Assembly (NCBI GenBank): GCA_963732905.1
Contig: CAVTBM010000001.1
Coordinates: forward strand, 682,001-746,000
Length of the DNA stretch: 64,000 nucleotides
Direction of reading: 5' to 3'
Origin: DASQZK01 sp963732905
GTDB lineage: Bacteria; Bacteroidota; Bacteroidia; Bacteroidales; GCA-2748055
Positions 9,373 to 17,968 of the stretch are shown here, one piece after another. Below the pieces are notes generated by a model. That model did not search any database and was not told where the DNA came from. It saw nothing but the letters and a program-made list of their open reading frames with translations. Position 1 is the first letter of the stretch. Every line of letters begins with the position of its first letter. Made by a program: the position numbers and the translations under genes.

Positions 9373-10932
9373 TTACCATCCAGGGTTTTGGTGCAAGTGA
9401 CCACCGGAAAGGTTGATTTCGGATTGTGGTAAGGGCAGTACTTCATTTTTACCGACCTGGAAATTCGGTAAGTAATCGGTAATATTTACCCATGGCTGCG
9501 GAAGCAGGCTCCATCTGATGAGGTCAAAGTAACGGTGCCATTCGAAACCGAATTCAACATTTCGTTCATGCATGATGGCTTCGGGGGTTACTTCCGTTAC
9601 AGGCATAAGTCCTGCCCTGTTCCTTACAGCATTGATGCAGTCGAGGCCAAGCTGTGTGCTGCCGTTTATATGGTAATCGGCTTCTGCCAGCATGAGAAGG
9701 ACATCCGGATACCTCATGATTTTGAGATTCGTCGGTCCGTTATTGGTATTGTAAGCCGGATCAAAATATTTATGCCAGCCGTACCCCTGGGAAATACTGA
9801 TATTGGTGTTTTTACTGTTTAGCCAGGGAGTAGGAGGAAGACCGGTTTCAGGCAGATAGTGGATGGTGTCACCTGCCTCATAGATGGTGGCATAGCGTCT
9901 TGGGTCATATTCTATACCTGCAGGATGACTGGCCGGAGCTTTTTCGAAGTCATTGACAAAATCGGTTGTCGGGATAAGGTTCTTATATCCGTCGGGGCCG
10001 AAATACAGATCCGTAAGAGAGCCGTCTGCCTGCCAGCCTCCTTCCCATACTTCCCATCCGCCATATGCAAACTGGATCTCAAAAATGGATTCCTTGTTAT
10101 TTTCGCTGTCATACGTATTTCCCGACGGTGTGGTGAGATCGATGGCCGAGAAGTTGCACTGATAGGCATAAATGTAATCTTTAGGTGTATCTCCCTGCGG
10201 CATCATCAGTCCGTAGATGCCCTGGTTATCGGCAAGATCCTTGACCTGCTGAAGGTAATCCTTTGCCTCAGGCCACATCTGGTAAAAGAGGTATGCTTTT
10301 CCCAGAAGAGCCATAGCCGCACCTTTTGTCGCCCGGCCAACATCCGCATCATCATATTTTAACGGCAGGATATCAATGGCTTGTTTAAGATCAGATTCAA
10401 TAATATTCAGAAAATCCTCCCTTGTGCTGTTCGTAAATTTAACATTCAGGTCTTTCAGCACATAATCGATCACGGGTGCGGTACCGTAAATCGTTGCAAT
10501 GTTAAAGTTATACAAGGCTCTCAGAAATCTGACCTCACCAAGTAAACGGGCTTTCAGGTCCTCATCCATGACGATTCCGGGGATTTTTTCCAGTGCCACG
10601 TTACAACGAGCAATTCCTTTATACATATAACTATAGATCTGGATGACAAAGTCGCTGCTTGCATTGAACGACATTGAATTCATGGCGGCCTGCTCGTGCA
10701 GCGCATTGTCGCTGAAGGTTGTAAAAGCGAAAAAGAAGTTGATATTATATCCACCCGGGTGTTTGAGGGGATCGTAACAAGCTGTTGTGGTCTCAATAGC
10801 CTGCTCCTGTGTTTTATAATACTGGGCTTCACTGAGGTTGTTCTTTGGGGTGATATCAAGAAAGCTGTCGCAGGAAGGAAGAAATCCCAACAGAAGGAGC
10901 AATGTTAAAGTATATTTGAAATAGGGTTTCAT
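9373..10932 (-). CDS. susD: SusD/RagB-family outer-membrane glycan-binding lipoprotein
   Basis: The 519-residue lipoprotein starts at MKPYFKYTLTLL; an upstream ATG at 10974 would add 14 polar residues ahead of the signal and overlaps susC. The lipobox is LPSC, followed by DSFLDITPKNN, the typical SusD opening. The N-terminal half (about 60-290) carries the TPR-like helices of SusD (RFLRALYNFNIATIYG, RATKGAAMALLGKAYLFYQMWPEA). The C-terminal half ends with the conserved IRWSLLP...PLPQSEINLSGG...QNPGW tail. SusD forms the hinged lid over the SusC channel and binds oligosaccharides at the cell surface. The gene starts 19 bases after the susC stop, the normal arrangement. Confidence 0.95.
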   Translation of the reverse strand: MKPYFKYTLTLLLLLGFLPSCDSFLDITPKNNLSEAQYYKTQEQAIETTTACYDPLKHPGGYNINFFFAFTTFSDNALHEQAAMNSMSFNASSDFVIQIYSYMYKGIARCNVALEKIPGIVMDEDLKARLLGEVRFLRALYNFNIATIYGTAPVIDYVLKDLNVKFTNSTREDFLNIIESDLKQAIDILPLKYDDADVGRATKGAAMALLGKAYLFYQMWPEAKDYLQQVKDLADNQGIYGLMMPQGDTPKDYIYAYQCNFSAIDLTTPSGNTYDSENNKESIFEIQFAYGGWEVWEGGWQADGSLTDLYFGPDGYKNLIPTTDFVNDFEKAPASHPAGIEYDPRRYATIYEAGDTIHYLPETGLPPTPWLNSKNTNISISQGYGWHKYFDPAYNTNNGPTNLKIMRYPDVLLMLAEADYHINGSTQLGLDCINAVRNRAGLMPVTEVTPEAIMHERNVEFGFEWHRYFDLIRWSLLPQPWVNITDYLPNFQVGKNEVLPLPQSEINLSGGHLHQNPGW

Positions 10933-10951
10933 GTTTTCGGAATTTACAAAA

Positions 10952-13900
10952 TTAAAAGTCGAGTTGAAGTCCAATCATAAAGGTTCTGGGAACAGGGTAA
11001 TACCCAAGATCAATACCCTGGTTCAAAGGATCTGTATCGCCGATTTCAGGGTCGTATCCGCGGTATTTGGTGAAGGTATACAGGTTATTTGCATTGACAA
11101 ATATACGCAGACGGTCAACTCCAATCCGGTTCATTACTGAAGAGGGCAGGGTATATCCGATCTGAAGGGTTTTAATCCTCAGGAATGATGCATCCTCCAG
11201 GAACCACGTTGAAATATTGGAGTTGAAATTTTCATCTACGGGATACGCCCTGGTCATAGTATTTGATCGGTTTTCGGGTGTCCAGTAATCGAGAACATCC
11301 ACCAGTTTGTTTTCATCCTTGCCGTACCTGTCGGTTGCAACGCCTATATTGGCCATAAGATCATTATATACATTAATATTCTGAAGACCCTGGAAAAAGA
11401 TGGTCACGTCGAAATTTTTATAGAAGAGGTCAATATTTAGTCCGTAGCCAAAATCAGGCAGGGGTTTACCTATAATGGTGAGGTCCAGTGCGTTGATTAC
11501 ACCGTCATTATTAAGGTCTTTGAATTTAATATCTCCGGGTGAAGTACCGGGTTGTTGCTTTGCTGAAAGCAGTGTGTAATGGCCATTACTATCTGTAATT
11601 AAATTGCCGTTTTCATCCTGCGCAAAATCTTCCACCTGGAGGATCCCTTCAGCAACATATCCGTAAAAACTTCCGATACAATGGCCCGGTTCAGTAATGG
11701 TATAAGTCGTAACAATTTCCGGTTTACCGGTTTCCTTCGGAAGGCCAAGGTCTATCACTTCATTTTTATAGGTTGACAGGTTTGCGCTGATGGAATACTG
11801 GAAGTCGCCCTCCTGTTTTCTCCAGGATGCGGTAAATTCGAATCCTCTGTTTTGAATTTCTGCCAGGTTTGTCCAGGCACCAACGGAGGCTGCGCCACCG
11901 TAAACCCTGTATTTACCGAATGCAGCGGAGATAGGTTTATTAACCAGCATATCATTCTGTTTCTTGATGTAGTATTCGGCGGTGAACTGCAGACGGTTAC
12001 TAAAGGCATTCAGGTCTAAGCCGAAATTGGTCATCGCAGCGGCTTCCCACTTAATATAGGGGTTTTCCTGGTAGGAGGTGGAAGCTCCGCCAAGCCACAA
12101 ATCCTGGTTGACCCCAAAGTTATAACGGCTGTTTCTCAACGGGTCCATTTGTGCAAAGTACTGGTAGTCGTCAAGGTTCTCGTTCCCGGTTTTTCCCCAC
12201 CCGAAACGCAGCTTAAGCATGTTGATTTGTTCGACATTGGTCAGAAAATCCTCGTTAATTTTCCATCCGGCAGAGAAGGACGGAAACATTCCATACCTTC
12301 CGCCGAGAGGTCCGAAACGGGTCGATCCGTCTCTGCGGATACTGGCTGTAAAGAGATATTTATTTTTGTAATCATAATTAATTCTTCCCAGGTAGGACTG
12401 CAATCTGTGCTGGTAGTCGCCCCCGCTCACGTTGAATGCCTCTTCTGCCTGGTTTAGGACAGGCAGGCTTTCATTGGTGATGTTTCTTCCGATAGGGCTG
12501 TTAAATTGCCATGACATATTCGTGCGTTCAAAGGCCGTCATGACAGTGAGGTTATGATTGCCAAAGGAACGTGTGTAGGCTAGAATGTTACTAGTGACCA
12601 GGTCCTGGTTATATTGATTGTTTTCATACAGCTTATTGATATCATTGTCTCTCAGTCTCAGATTTCCCAGGGAATAAACGGGTGTCCACTGTCGGGTAAG
12701 TCTCGTCCTGAGGTTTGCGCCAAAACGGAATGTATAGGTAAGTCCCTTGATAATCTGCACCTCAGCATACAATGAGGCAAAGACCCTTGTTTCATTATAG
12801 GAATTTTTATTCATCATTTGTTCAGCGACAGGATTCGTCCTTTCATTTGCACCTGTCAGAGTGTCTACCGGCCCACCATAACCGCCTATTGCCGTTGAAT
12901 CATAAATATGCATCAGTGGCGAATCAACAAGATCAACCTGCCAGGGATTGCCATTGGTGTAATGTGCTGCACTATCCACTTTTAGTTTGGTAAGGGCAAT
13001 GGATTCTCCAATTTTCACGCGCTTTCCGATTTTAAAATCGGAATTTCCGCGTAATGTATATCTCGTCATTCCTGTATTGATCAGGATTCCCTGCTCATCG
13101 GCGTAATTTCCCGAAATAAAGTAGTTACTGTTTTCGCTTCCGCCGGAAACACTCATATTATAATTCTGTAATTTGCCTACCCGGGAGATGGCATCCGGCC
13201 AGTTGGTATCCGTATTCAGATTATTATTAGAGGCCCTTGCCGAATCAGTATAAACACTGGTATAAACATCCGGACCATCATAATTGGCATAAGCTGCCTT
13301 CATGAGGCGGAGGTATTGTTCTGCATTCATAATATCATACGTGTGAGGGACATACGCAAGCCCGCTGTTTGCTCCGAAGTTGAAGCTGGTCTTTCCCGAG
13401 GTGCCCTTTTTGGTGGTAATCAGGATAACACCGTTAGCCCCCCTGGCACCGTATATTGCAGTTGCGGAGGCATCTTTTAAGACCTGGGTCGATTCAATAT
13501 CGTTTGGGTTAAGGGTTGTCAGAATTTCAGAACCAACAGGAATGCCATCAACCACATATAATGGCTCGCTGCTAAGTGTTATGGAACCAATACCCCTTAC
13601 TTTTACAGTGGCTTCCGCACCAGGCTGACCTGAAACAGCCATAACATTGACACCTGCCGCCCTTCCTTCCAGGGCTTTTGAGAGAGTGGGGTAACTGGAT
13701 TTGGTCATTTCCTGTACGTTCACAACAGCAACAGAACCGGTAAGATCACTTTTCTTTTGAGTGCCGTAACCCACAACCACGACCTCATCAAGTTTTGTCA
13801 GGTCCAGGTCGAGTGAAACATCGACTGTGGATCGTCCATTCACAGGGACTTCTATGGTTTTATACCCGACAAATGAGACACTTAGCGTGACATCTCCTGA

Positions 13901-14110
13901 TGATGTGGTAATTTCATAATTTCCATCGATGTTGGAAATGGTACCCGTGGTTGTGCCTTCAACGGCAATGGTTGCTCCGGGTACCGGGCTCCCGGTACTT
14001 CCATCTGTAATCTTTCCGCTGACCTTATAAGCCTGCGGAAATACACTCAGAAAGAATAGGAATGAAAAGATGAAGGATAGAAAAATCCTACGAAGGATGT
14101 TTTTCTTCAT
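10952..14110 (-). CDS. susC: SusC/RagA-family TonB-dependent outer-membrane transporter
   Basis: Start chosen at MKKNILRRIFLSF (1,052 residues), which begins a clean signal peptide ending near FPQA; the upstream ATG at 14146 only adds residues before it. Next is a carboxypeptidase-regulatory-like domain (about 28-105, VSGKITDGSTGSPVPGATI), then the SusC signature LDEVVVVGYGTQKKSDLTGSV, then the plug (about 115-230, VKVRGIGSI...PLYVVDGIP) and a long beta barrel ending in FMIGLQLDF with the terminal aromatic residue. It imports oligosaccharides using TonB energy. There is no STN domain, so anti-sigma signalling through this receptor is not expected. It is first in the operon susC-susD-spermidine-synthase-like-GH78-GH20. 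No sigma/anti-sigma or hybrid regulator gene is adjacent. Confidence 0.96.
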   Translation of the reverse strand: MKKNILRRIFLSFIFSFLFFLSVFPQAYKVSGKITDGSTGSPVPGATIAVEGTTTGTISNIDGNYEITTSSGDVTLSVSFVGYKTIEVPVNGRSTVDVSLDLDLTKLDEVVVVGYGTQKKSDLTGSVAVVNVQEMTKSSYPTLSKALEGRAAGVNVMAVSGQPGAEATVKVRGIGSITLSSEPLYVVDGIPVGSEILTTLNPNDIESTQVLKDASATAIYGARGANGVILITTKKGTSGKTSFNFGANSGLAYVPHTYDIMNAEQYLRLMKAAYANYDGPDVYTSVYTDSARASNNNLNTDTNWPDAISRVGKLQNYNMSVSGGSENSNYFISGNYADEQGILINTGMTRYTLRGNSDFKIGKRVKIGESIALTKLKVDSAAHYTNGNPWQVDLVDSPLMHIYDSTAIGGYGGPVDTLTGANERTNPVAEQMMNKNSYNETRVFASLYAEVQIIKGLTYTFRFGANLRTRLTRQWTPVYSLGNLRLRDNDINKLYENNQYNQDLVTSNILAYTRSFGNHNLTVMTAFERTNMSWQFNSPIGRNITNESLPVLNQAEEAFNVSGGDYQHRLQSYLGRINYDYKNKYLFTASIRRDGSTRFGPLGGRYGMFPSFSAGWKINEDFLTNVEQINMLKLRFGWGKTGNENLDDYQYFAQMDPLRNSRYNFGVNQDLWLGGASTSYQENPYIKWEAAAMTNFGLDLNAFSNRLQFTAEYYIKKQNDMLVNKPISAAFGKYRVYGGAASVGAWTNLAEIQNRGFEFTASWRKQEGDFQYSISANLSTYKNEVIDLGLPKETGKPEIVTTYTITEPGHCIGSFYGYVAEGILQVEDFAQDENGNLITDSNGHYTLLSAKQQPGTSPGDIKFKDLNNDGVINALDLTIIGKPLPDFGYGLNIDLFYKNFDVTIFFQGLQNINVYNDLMANIGVATDRYGKDENKLVDVLDYWTPENRSNTMTRAYPVDENFNSNISTWFLEDASFLRIKTLQIGYTLPSSVMNRIGVDRLRIFVNANNLYTFTKYRGYDPEIGDTDPLNQGIDLGYYPVPRTFMIGLQLDF

Positions 14111-14293
14111 TGGTTGGAAGTTTATAGTTTTAGTCGGATAACTCACAATTAAACTGAACTAAATTATAAAAAAAAAACCATATTGTCCAGGTATGGTAAG
14201 AATTATATCAGCTGCTTTTCAATTGCTCCGGCAGCCTTTCAAGGTCACCTCCTGATTAAAAAGGTACCTGGCCGGAATTTATTTTTTCCTGCT

Positions 14294-14327
14294 ATTTCGC
14301 GAAAAAATAGTTTGTTTAAGTAGTTGG
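14294..14327. repeat. 34-bp direct repeat, copy 1
   Basis: This segment (core AAAATAGTTT, then TTTAAGT) matches 16341-16374 at 28 of 34 positions in the same orientation. The two copies bracket the 14642-15839 gene pair. Confidence 0.55.
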
Positions 14328-14515
14328 CTTCCTGTAATATCCATACGCCAGGCTTCTTGAAATAGCCTGATGGTACTCCCGTTGGTCGTGAGATCGCTTC
14401 GCTACGTTTATGTCCTTTTACACGACCTCCACCTAAATTTATTATTGTGGAATGGAAGATTCATTATTTAAGGAATCACCTTCCGGAAATCAAGTCGCAG
14501 AACTCTGTGACAGAA

Positions 14516-14533
14516 ATATTGTTTAAACAATAT
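14516..14533. promoter_or_regulatory. 18-bp perfect palindrome, candidate operator
   Basis: ATATTGTTTAAACAATAT is self-complementary over all 18 bases. It lies 108 bases before the rightward reductase-like gene in the divergent region with susC. Its length and AT-rich symmetry suit a homodimeric repressor or activator, but no regulator gene adjoins it. Confidence 0.4.
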
Positions 14534-14641
14534 GCCGAACATCATCTGATTGGCAGAACAGGTCTTTTTTCCCATTACCGGAAAAACGAAGTTACTGATT
14601 CAACCGGATGTTTTAGGTCTTGAACTTAAAATTAATGTGTT

Positions 14642-15289
14642 ATGAAGAAAATAGGAATTATGGGGACGGGTCCGGTAGGAAAGGTCCTTGCAGGAGGATT
14701 TCAAAAGAAAGGCTATGAAGTCATGATCGGGTCACGGGATCCTGAGAAACTCGGGGCATGGAAGTCTGACTCCGGTCTGAATGTTAAAACAGGTACATTC
14801 AGCGATGCTGCAAAATTCGGTGAAATACTTGTTCTTGCAGTAAAGGGATCTGCTGCCGAAGAGGTTCTGAAGCTTGCAGGAAAGGATAACCTGGCCCACA
14901 AGACAGTTATTGATACATGTAATCCGATTGCAGATCTCCCGCCGGAAGACGGGATCATCAGGTTTTTCACCGACCTGAATGAATCCCTTATGGAACGGCT
15001 TCAGAAACGCTTTCCGGATGTTCATTTTGTTAAAGCCTTCAGCTCGGTCGGGAATGGAAATATGGTCGATCCTGATTTTGGCCATGAAAAGCCTACCATG
15101 TTTATTGCCGGCGATGACGGAAAGGCAAAAATGGAGGTTGCCGGCGTACTGAAGGCGTTCGGTTGGGAATCCGAAGATATGGGTACGGCTAAAGCCGCGA
15201 GGGCAATCGAACCGCTGTGTATCCTGTATTGTATTCCAGGAATCAGGGAAAACAGTTGGAATCACGCATTCAGGCTACTGAAAAGCTGA
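14642..15289 (+). CDS. NADPH-dependent F420-reductase-like / coenzyme F420:NADP oxidoreductase family protein
   Basis: The 215-residue protein opens with a Rossmann dinucleotide motif G8-T-G-P-V-G13 and the strand-helix pattern of NADP-binding folds (YEVMIGSRDPEKL, where the basic Arg suits NADPH). A second strand/turn LVLAVKGSA and DTCNPIA are typical of this family. The C-terminal half (HFVKAFSSVGNGNMVDP) matches the short NADP oxidoreductases annotated as F420-dependent. Bacteroidota usually lack F420, so the real partner is probably another small redox substrate. The gene is transcribed opposite to its neighbours and sits between two direct repeats. A hairpin with flanking A-run lies just downstream. 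Confidence 0.8.
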   Translation: MKKIGIMGTGPVGKVLAGGFQKKGYEVMIGSRDPEKLGAWKSDSGLNVKTGTFSDAAKFGEILVLAVKGSAAEEVLKLAGKDNLAHKTVIDTCNPIADLPPEDGIIRFFTDLNESLMERLQKRFPDVHFVKAFSSVGNGNMVDPDFGHEKPTMFIAGDDGKAKMEVAGVLKAFGWESEDMGTAKAARAIEPLCILYCIPGIRENSWNHAFRLLKS

Positions 15290-15298
15290 GCGTTTAAC

Positions 15299-15330
15299 AA
15301 AAAAAAATCCGCCTGATCTTTTAAGGCGGA
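15299..15330 (-). terminator. rho-independent terminator between convergent genes
   Basis: The stem TCCGCCT (15308-15314) pairs with AGGCGGA (15324-15330) around a 9-base loop. On the minus strand it is followed by nine T residues (A-run at 15299-15307), so it should end transcripts of the leftward acidic-protein gene. In the plus direction it is followed only by GTAATATTT, so it may also slow the reductase-like transcript. Confidence 0.75.
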
Positions 15331-15464
15331 GTAATATTTCATTTGGTGAAGTTCAGTAATACCGATCCGCTTCTCCTGAATTGGGGATGCTTACGGTTGC
15401 GGAAATGTGAGGTTCATTTCAGTTGCGTCCTGAAGTTCTGTTCTTTTCCTGGTGCCGGAGGCTT

Positions 15465-15839
15465 TCAGTAATTATACCCGTCATCATAAAACCCGCCATC
15501 GTTTCCAAAATCGTCGAAGTCGTCATCATCCGCACTATCACCCATGATACCGAGGTTCTTAAGATCTTCGTCGTTGAAATTATCCATTTCTTCGACGTCG
15601 TTCTCCTCTTCCTCATAAATATCATACTTCTCTTCAATCTTCTCTACGGCTTCCTCTGAAAAAATAAATTCGGGATTTATATCCTCCAGAGCATCAATAA
15701 TCGATGGGTTAAAACAGAAACTCGGATTCTCAAGGATGCACTCTTCAACGTATTCCGGGTCCTTTAGAAAAACATCTTTTAATGTTTTTCCGCTATACTC
15801 ACCAAAGTCCAGCTTACTGTTCAAACTGTATAATTTCAT
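15465..15839 (-). CDS. small acidic protein with N-terminal exonuclease-X-C-terminal-like motif
   Basis: A 124-residue soluble protein with two parts. Residues about 8-45 (LDFGEYSGKTLKDVF, then DPEYVEECILENP) resemble the short GKYKGKTLEEV...DPSYLEWI motif found at the C-terminus of exonuclease X and in small DUF3820-type proteins. The rest is strongly acidic, with an EEEENDVEEMDNFNDED stretch and a tail rich in Asp, Gly, Tyr and Phe (DDDDFDDFG, GGFYDDGYNY), probably disordered. Function is unknown; DNA mimicry or protein binding is possible. A good -7 box lies 60 bases upstream and a terminator downstream, so it forms a single-gene unit. Confidence 0.7.
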   Translation of the reverse strand: MKLYSLNSKLDFGEYSGKTLKDVFLKDPEYVEECILENPSFCFNPSIIDALEDINPEFIFSEEAVEKIEEKYDIYEEEENDVEEMDNFNDEDLKNLGIMGDSADDDDFDDFGNDGGFYDDGYNY

Positions 15840-15898
15840 GACAATGTGTTAATTATGATATTGTTTTTGTTAGTGTTATTAATGAACTATTTCCATGA

Positions 15899-15926
15899 CA
15901 AATATATTTTTTTTCGTTTTCACAAA
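15899..15926 (-). promoter_or_regulatory. Bacteroidota-type promoter for the acidic-protein gene
   Basis: On the minus strand TTTG (15926-15923) precedes TATATTTG (15906-15899), a full match to TAnnTTTG. The spacing is 16 bases, slightly short of the usual range. The start codon at 15839 is 60 bases downstream. Confidence 0.5.
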
Positions 15927-16340
15927 AACTTTTTTTAATTAAATTATCGAAAAAAATTGTAATTCATTAGTAAATGACATATTATCAAATAGTTAAATCA
16001 AAAAAATGATTGCCAAATCCCTATATTAATTTTCAAACATCTAAAAGATAGCCAGTTCCGGGATACCCGGTTTCCTTTGTTCTGAGAAAGGCCAGGATTA
16101 AGCATTTTTTGCTTTTAACGGATCAGTGAAGAGATAGTTTTACCAATCTGCAATTTTAACATAACCGGACACCTGGCAACAGGTTCACGGAAGACAAAAC
16201 CTTTTCCCTGAACAATTATTGTGATGCCTTTAATATAATAGTGAGAATTGTCTGTGAGCCATGTGCCGGAGAGATAAGATTCATTTAGGCGGCACTGAAA
16301 TGTAAAAATCTTGTTGATGCATAAATACCGGAAAGACTGC

Positions 16341-16374
16341 ATTTCATGAGAAAATAGTTTATTTAAGTTATTGG
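16341..16374. repeat. 34-bp direct repeat, copy 2
   Basis: This copy matches 14294-14327 at 28 of 34 positions, with the identical core AAAATAGTTT. Five of the six differences are transitions. It lies just beyond the 3' end of the GH28 gene. Confidence 0.55.
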
Positions 16375-16387
16375 TCTCATGGAAGTT

Positions 16388-17968
16388 TCATTTGGAAGCC
16401 GGTGTGGTTATGCTCTCATCCACAAGGTTATAGGTCGAATTGTAGATCTTATTCATGATCTGCACATCCCTGACTTGCAGGTCCCTGACCTGGCCATATG
16501 AAAACCTTTCGCCCCTTACAGTATCCACAGTGATGCTGTCGAGAAAGATGTGTTCTGCCGGACGGTCAAACCATCCGAAAACACGGATCCCGTTTCCGGC
16601 ATTGACAGCATGGACATCTTCAATATAAATATTCCTGATGAGCGGAGGCCACTCACTGGTCGTGTCATTGTCGTAATTTGGAATAATGCTCACGACATCT
16701 GCTTTGAGATAGTTGAACCTGAGATTCTTAACATAAATATCCCGGATGGTACCCCCCCGTTTACGGCTGCTTTTCAGGTATATGCCCTGGTAAACTTCCT
16801 GGGGAGCAATGCAGTTAAATACATAGATATCGTGGGCGCCGCCCGACATTTCACTTCCCACGCAAATAGCATGATGTCCTTTAAAAACACAGTTCCTGAC
16901 GATCACATTGCTTGACGGCCCGCCCAGTTTCCCTTCACTGATGAACGGACTTTGAACCGTTTCAAGATCTGTTCCGGCTATACTCAGTCCTTCGCGCCCT
17001 TCCCTGTCACGGCCTGCCTTGATCACCACATTGTCATCATGATTGTAAAAGATCACGTTTTCGATGAGGACATTGGTTGAACTTTCAACATCGACACCGT
17101 CATTGTTGACATTATTGTCATCATAAAGCAGGTTCCGGAAGACTATGTTTTCAGAGAAGACCGGGTGCACGACCCAGAAGGGTGAATTATCCAGTTTGAC
17201 TCCTTCGACCCTGACATTCCGGCAAAGGAAAAACTGCATCAGTGGAGGTCGAAGGAAATCCTCGCCCAAATGGTCGAAATGACGTTCGTTCAGAGGTATG
17301 CCCTGATTATTCACGTCCCTGGCTTTCTCATACGAGACGGTAAGGCCAGCGGCTTTTCTCCGGTCTTCCCCGCTCATCGACCATTCTACCCATTTTTCAC
17401 CGTCACCGTCAATTACCGGCATGGCTCCGCTTCCGGGCCTGGCAGTGAGTATAATGTCATGCACATGAAATGCCCTGATGAGGGGGGAGTATGAATAGAG
17501 AGTGGTACCCTCGTACCGCACTATCACGCCTTTCCCTTCGTGCAAATAATGTTCAGGATGAAAAACGAATTGCAATCGCACATCGGTGTCGAACATCAGC
17601 TGAATATGACTTCTCAATTCGACGGGACCATCTATCCGGTAAACTTCGGTTGTTTTCATCCAGTAATCCGGTCCCTTACTATGGGGAAACAGCAGGGTTC
17701 CGCCACCTGCAGCGGCGAGACTGTCGATAGCTCTCTGAATATCCTGCCTGAAATCGTAGGTCCCGGTTGCATCTGCACTGTGTCCGGAAAATTTCACAAG
17801 GTCAATCACCCGGTCGGGAATGACGGGCTCCTGAATAGCAGAAATTATGCTGTCGGTGCGGGTTTTAAGCCATGCATCGCTGATAAGGGCCTTATGTTGA
17901 TTCCCCGGGTTGCAGGATGTCAGAAGAATAACAGCAGATAGGGGTATCAGGTGTTTTCGGAAGTTCAT
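16388..17968 (-). CDS. GH28-family polygalacturonase-like lipoprotein
   Basis: Start chosen at MNFRKHLIPLSAVILLTSC, which gives a lipoprotein signal and 526 residues; an upstream ATG at 18043 adds 25 residues before it. The protein is a right-handed parallel beta-helix with the GH28 active-site series: NNDGVD and HDDNVVIKAG supplying the catalytic acids, GHHAICVGSE in place of the GHG-type motif, and KSSRKRGG matching the downstream basic motif. GH28 enzymes hydrolyse alpha-galacturonide links in pectin. Exo or rhamnogalacturonan specificity cannot be told from sequence alone. It lies upstream of susC on the same strand but is separated by the two-gene segment between direct repeats. Confidence 0.88.
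   Translation of the reverse strand: MNFRKHLIPLSAVILLTSCNPGNQHKALISDAWLKTRTDSIISAIQEPVIPDRVIDLVKFSGHSADATGTYDFRQDIQRAIDSLAAAGGGTLLFPHSKGPDYWMKTTEVYRIDGPVELRSHIQLMFDTDVRLQFVFHPEHYLHEGKGVIVRYEGTTLYSYSPLIRAFHVHDIILTARPGSGAMPVIDGDGEKWVEWSMSGEDRRKAAGLTVSYEKARDVNNQGIPLNERHFDHLGEDFLRPPLMQFFLCRNVRVEGVKLDNSPFWVVHPVFSENIVFRNLLYDDNNVNNDGVDVESSTNVLIENVIFYNHDDNVVIKAGRDREGREGLSIAGTDLETVQSPFISEGKLGGPSSNVIVRNCVFKGHHAICVGSEMSGGAHDIYVFNCIAPQEVYQGIYLKSSRKRGGTIRDIYVKNLRFNYLKADVVSIIPNYDNDTTSEWPPLIRNIYIEDVHAVNAGNGIRVFGWFDRPAEHIFLDSITVDTVRGERFSYGQVRDLQVRDVQIMNKIYNSTYNLVDESITTPASK

Larger units (their letters stand above)
14111..14641. other. divergent regulatory region between susC and the F420/NADP-reductase-like gene
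   Basis: This 531-base region should contain the promoters of both flanking genes. I see no good TAnnTTTG box for either. It holds an A-rich tract near 14165, a short palindrome TTTCGCGAAA (14295-14304) inside the first direct repeat, a hairpin CCAGGCT...AGCCTG near 14350-14370, and an 18-bp perfect palindrome at 14516-14533. No gene-sized frame is convincing. Confidence 0.5.
15840..16387. other. AT-rich intergenic region
   Basis: The part 15840-16020 is strikingly AT-rich with long A and T runs and contains the promoter-like boxes of the acidic-protein gene. The part 16115-16342 has a 75-codon leftward frame with no recognisable features. The second 34-bp direct repeat lies at 16341-16374, 13 bases before the end of the GH28 gene. 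Confidence 0.5.

Noticed and set aside
14642..15289. True F420-dependent enzyme
   Set aside because: The fold matches, but Bacteroidota generally lack F420 and no biosynthesis gene is seen, so only the family name is used.
16115..16342. 75-codon leftward frame
   Set aside because: No signal, domain or conserved pattern, and it sits in AT-rich non-coding DNA ending at the direct repeat.
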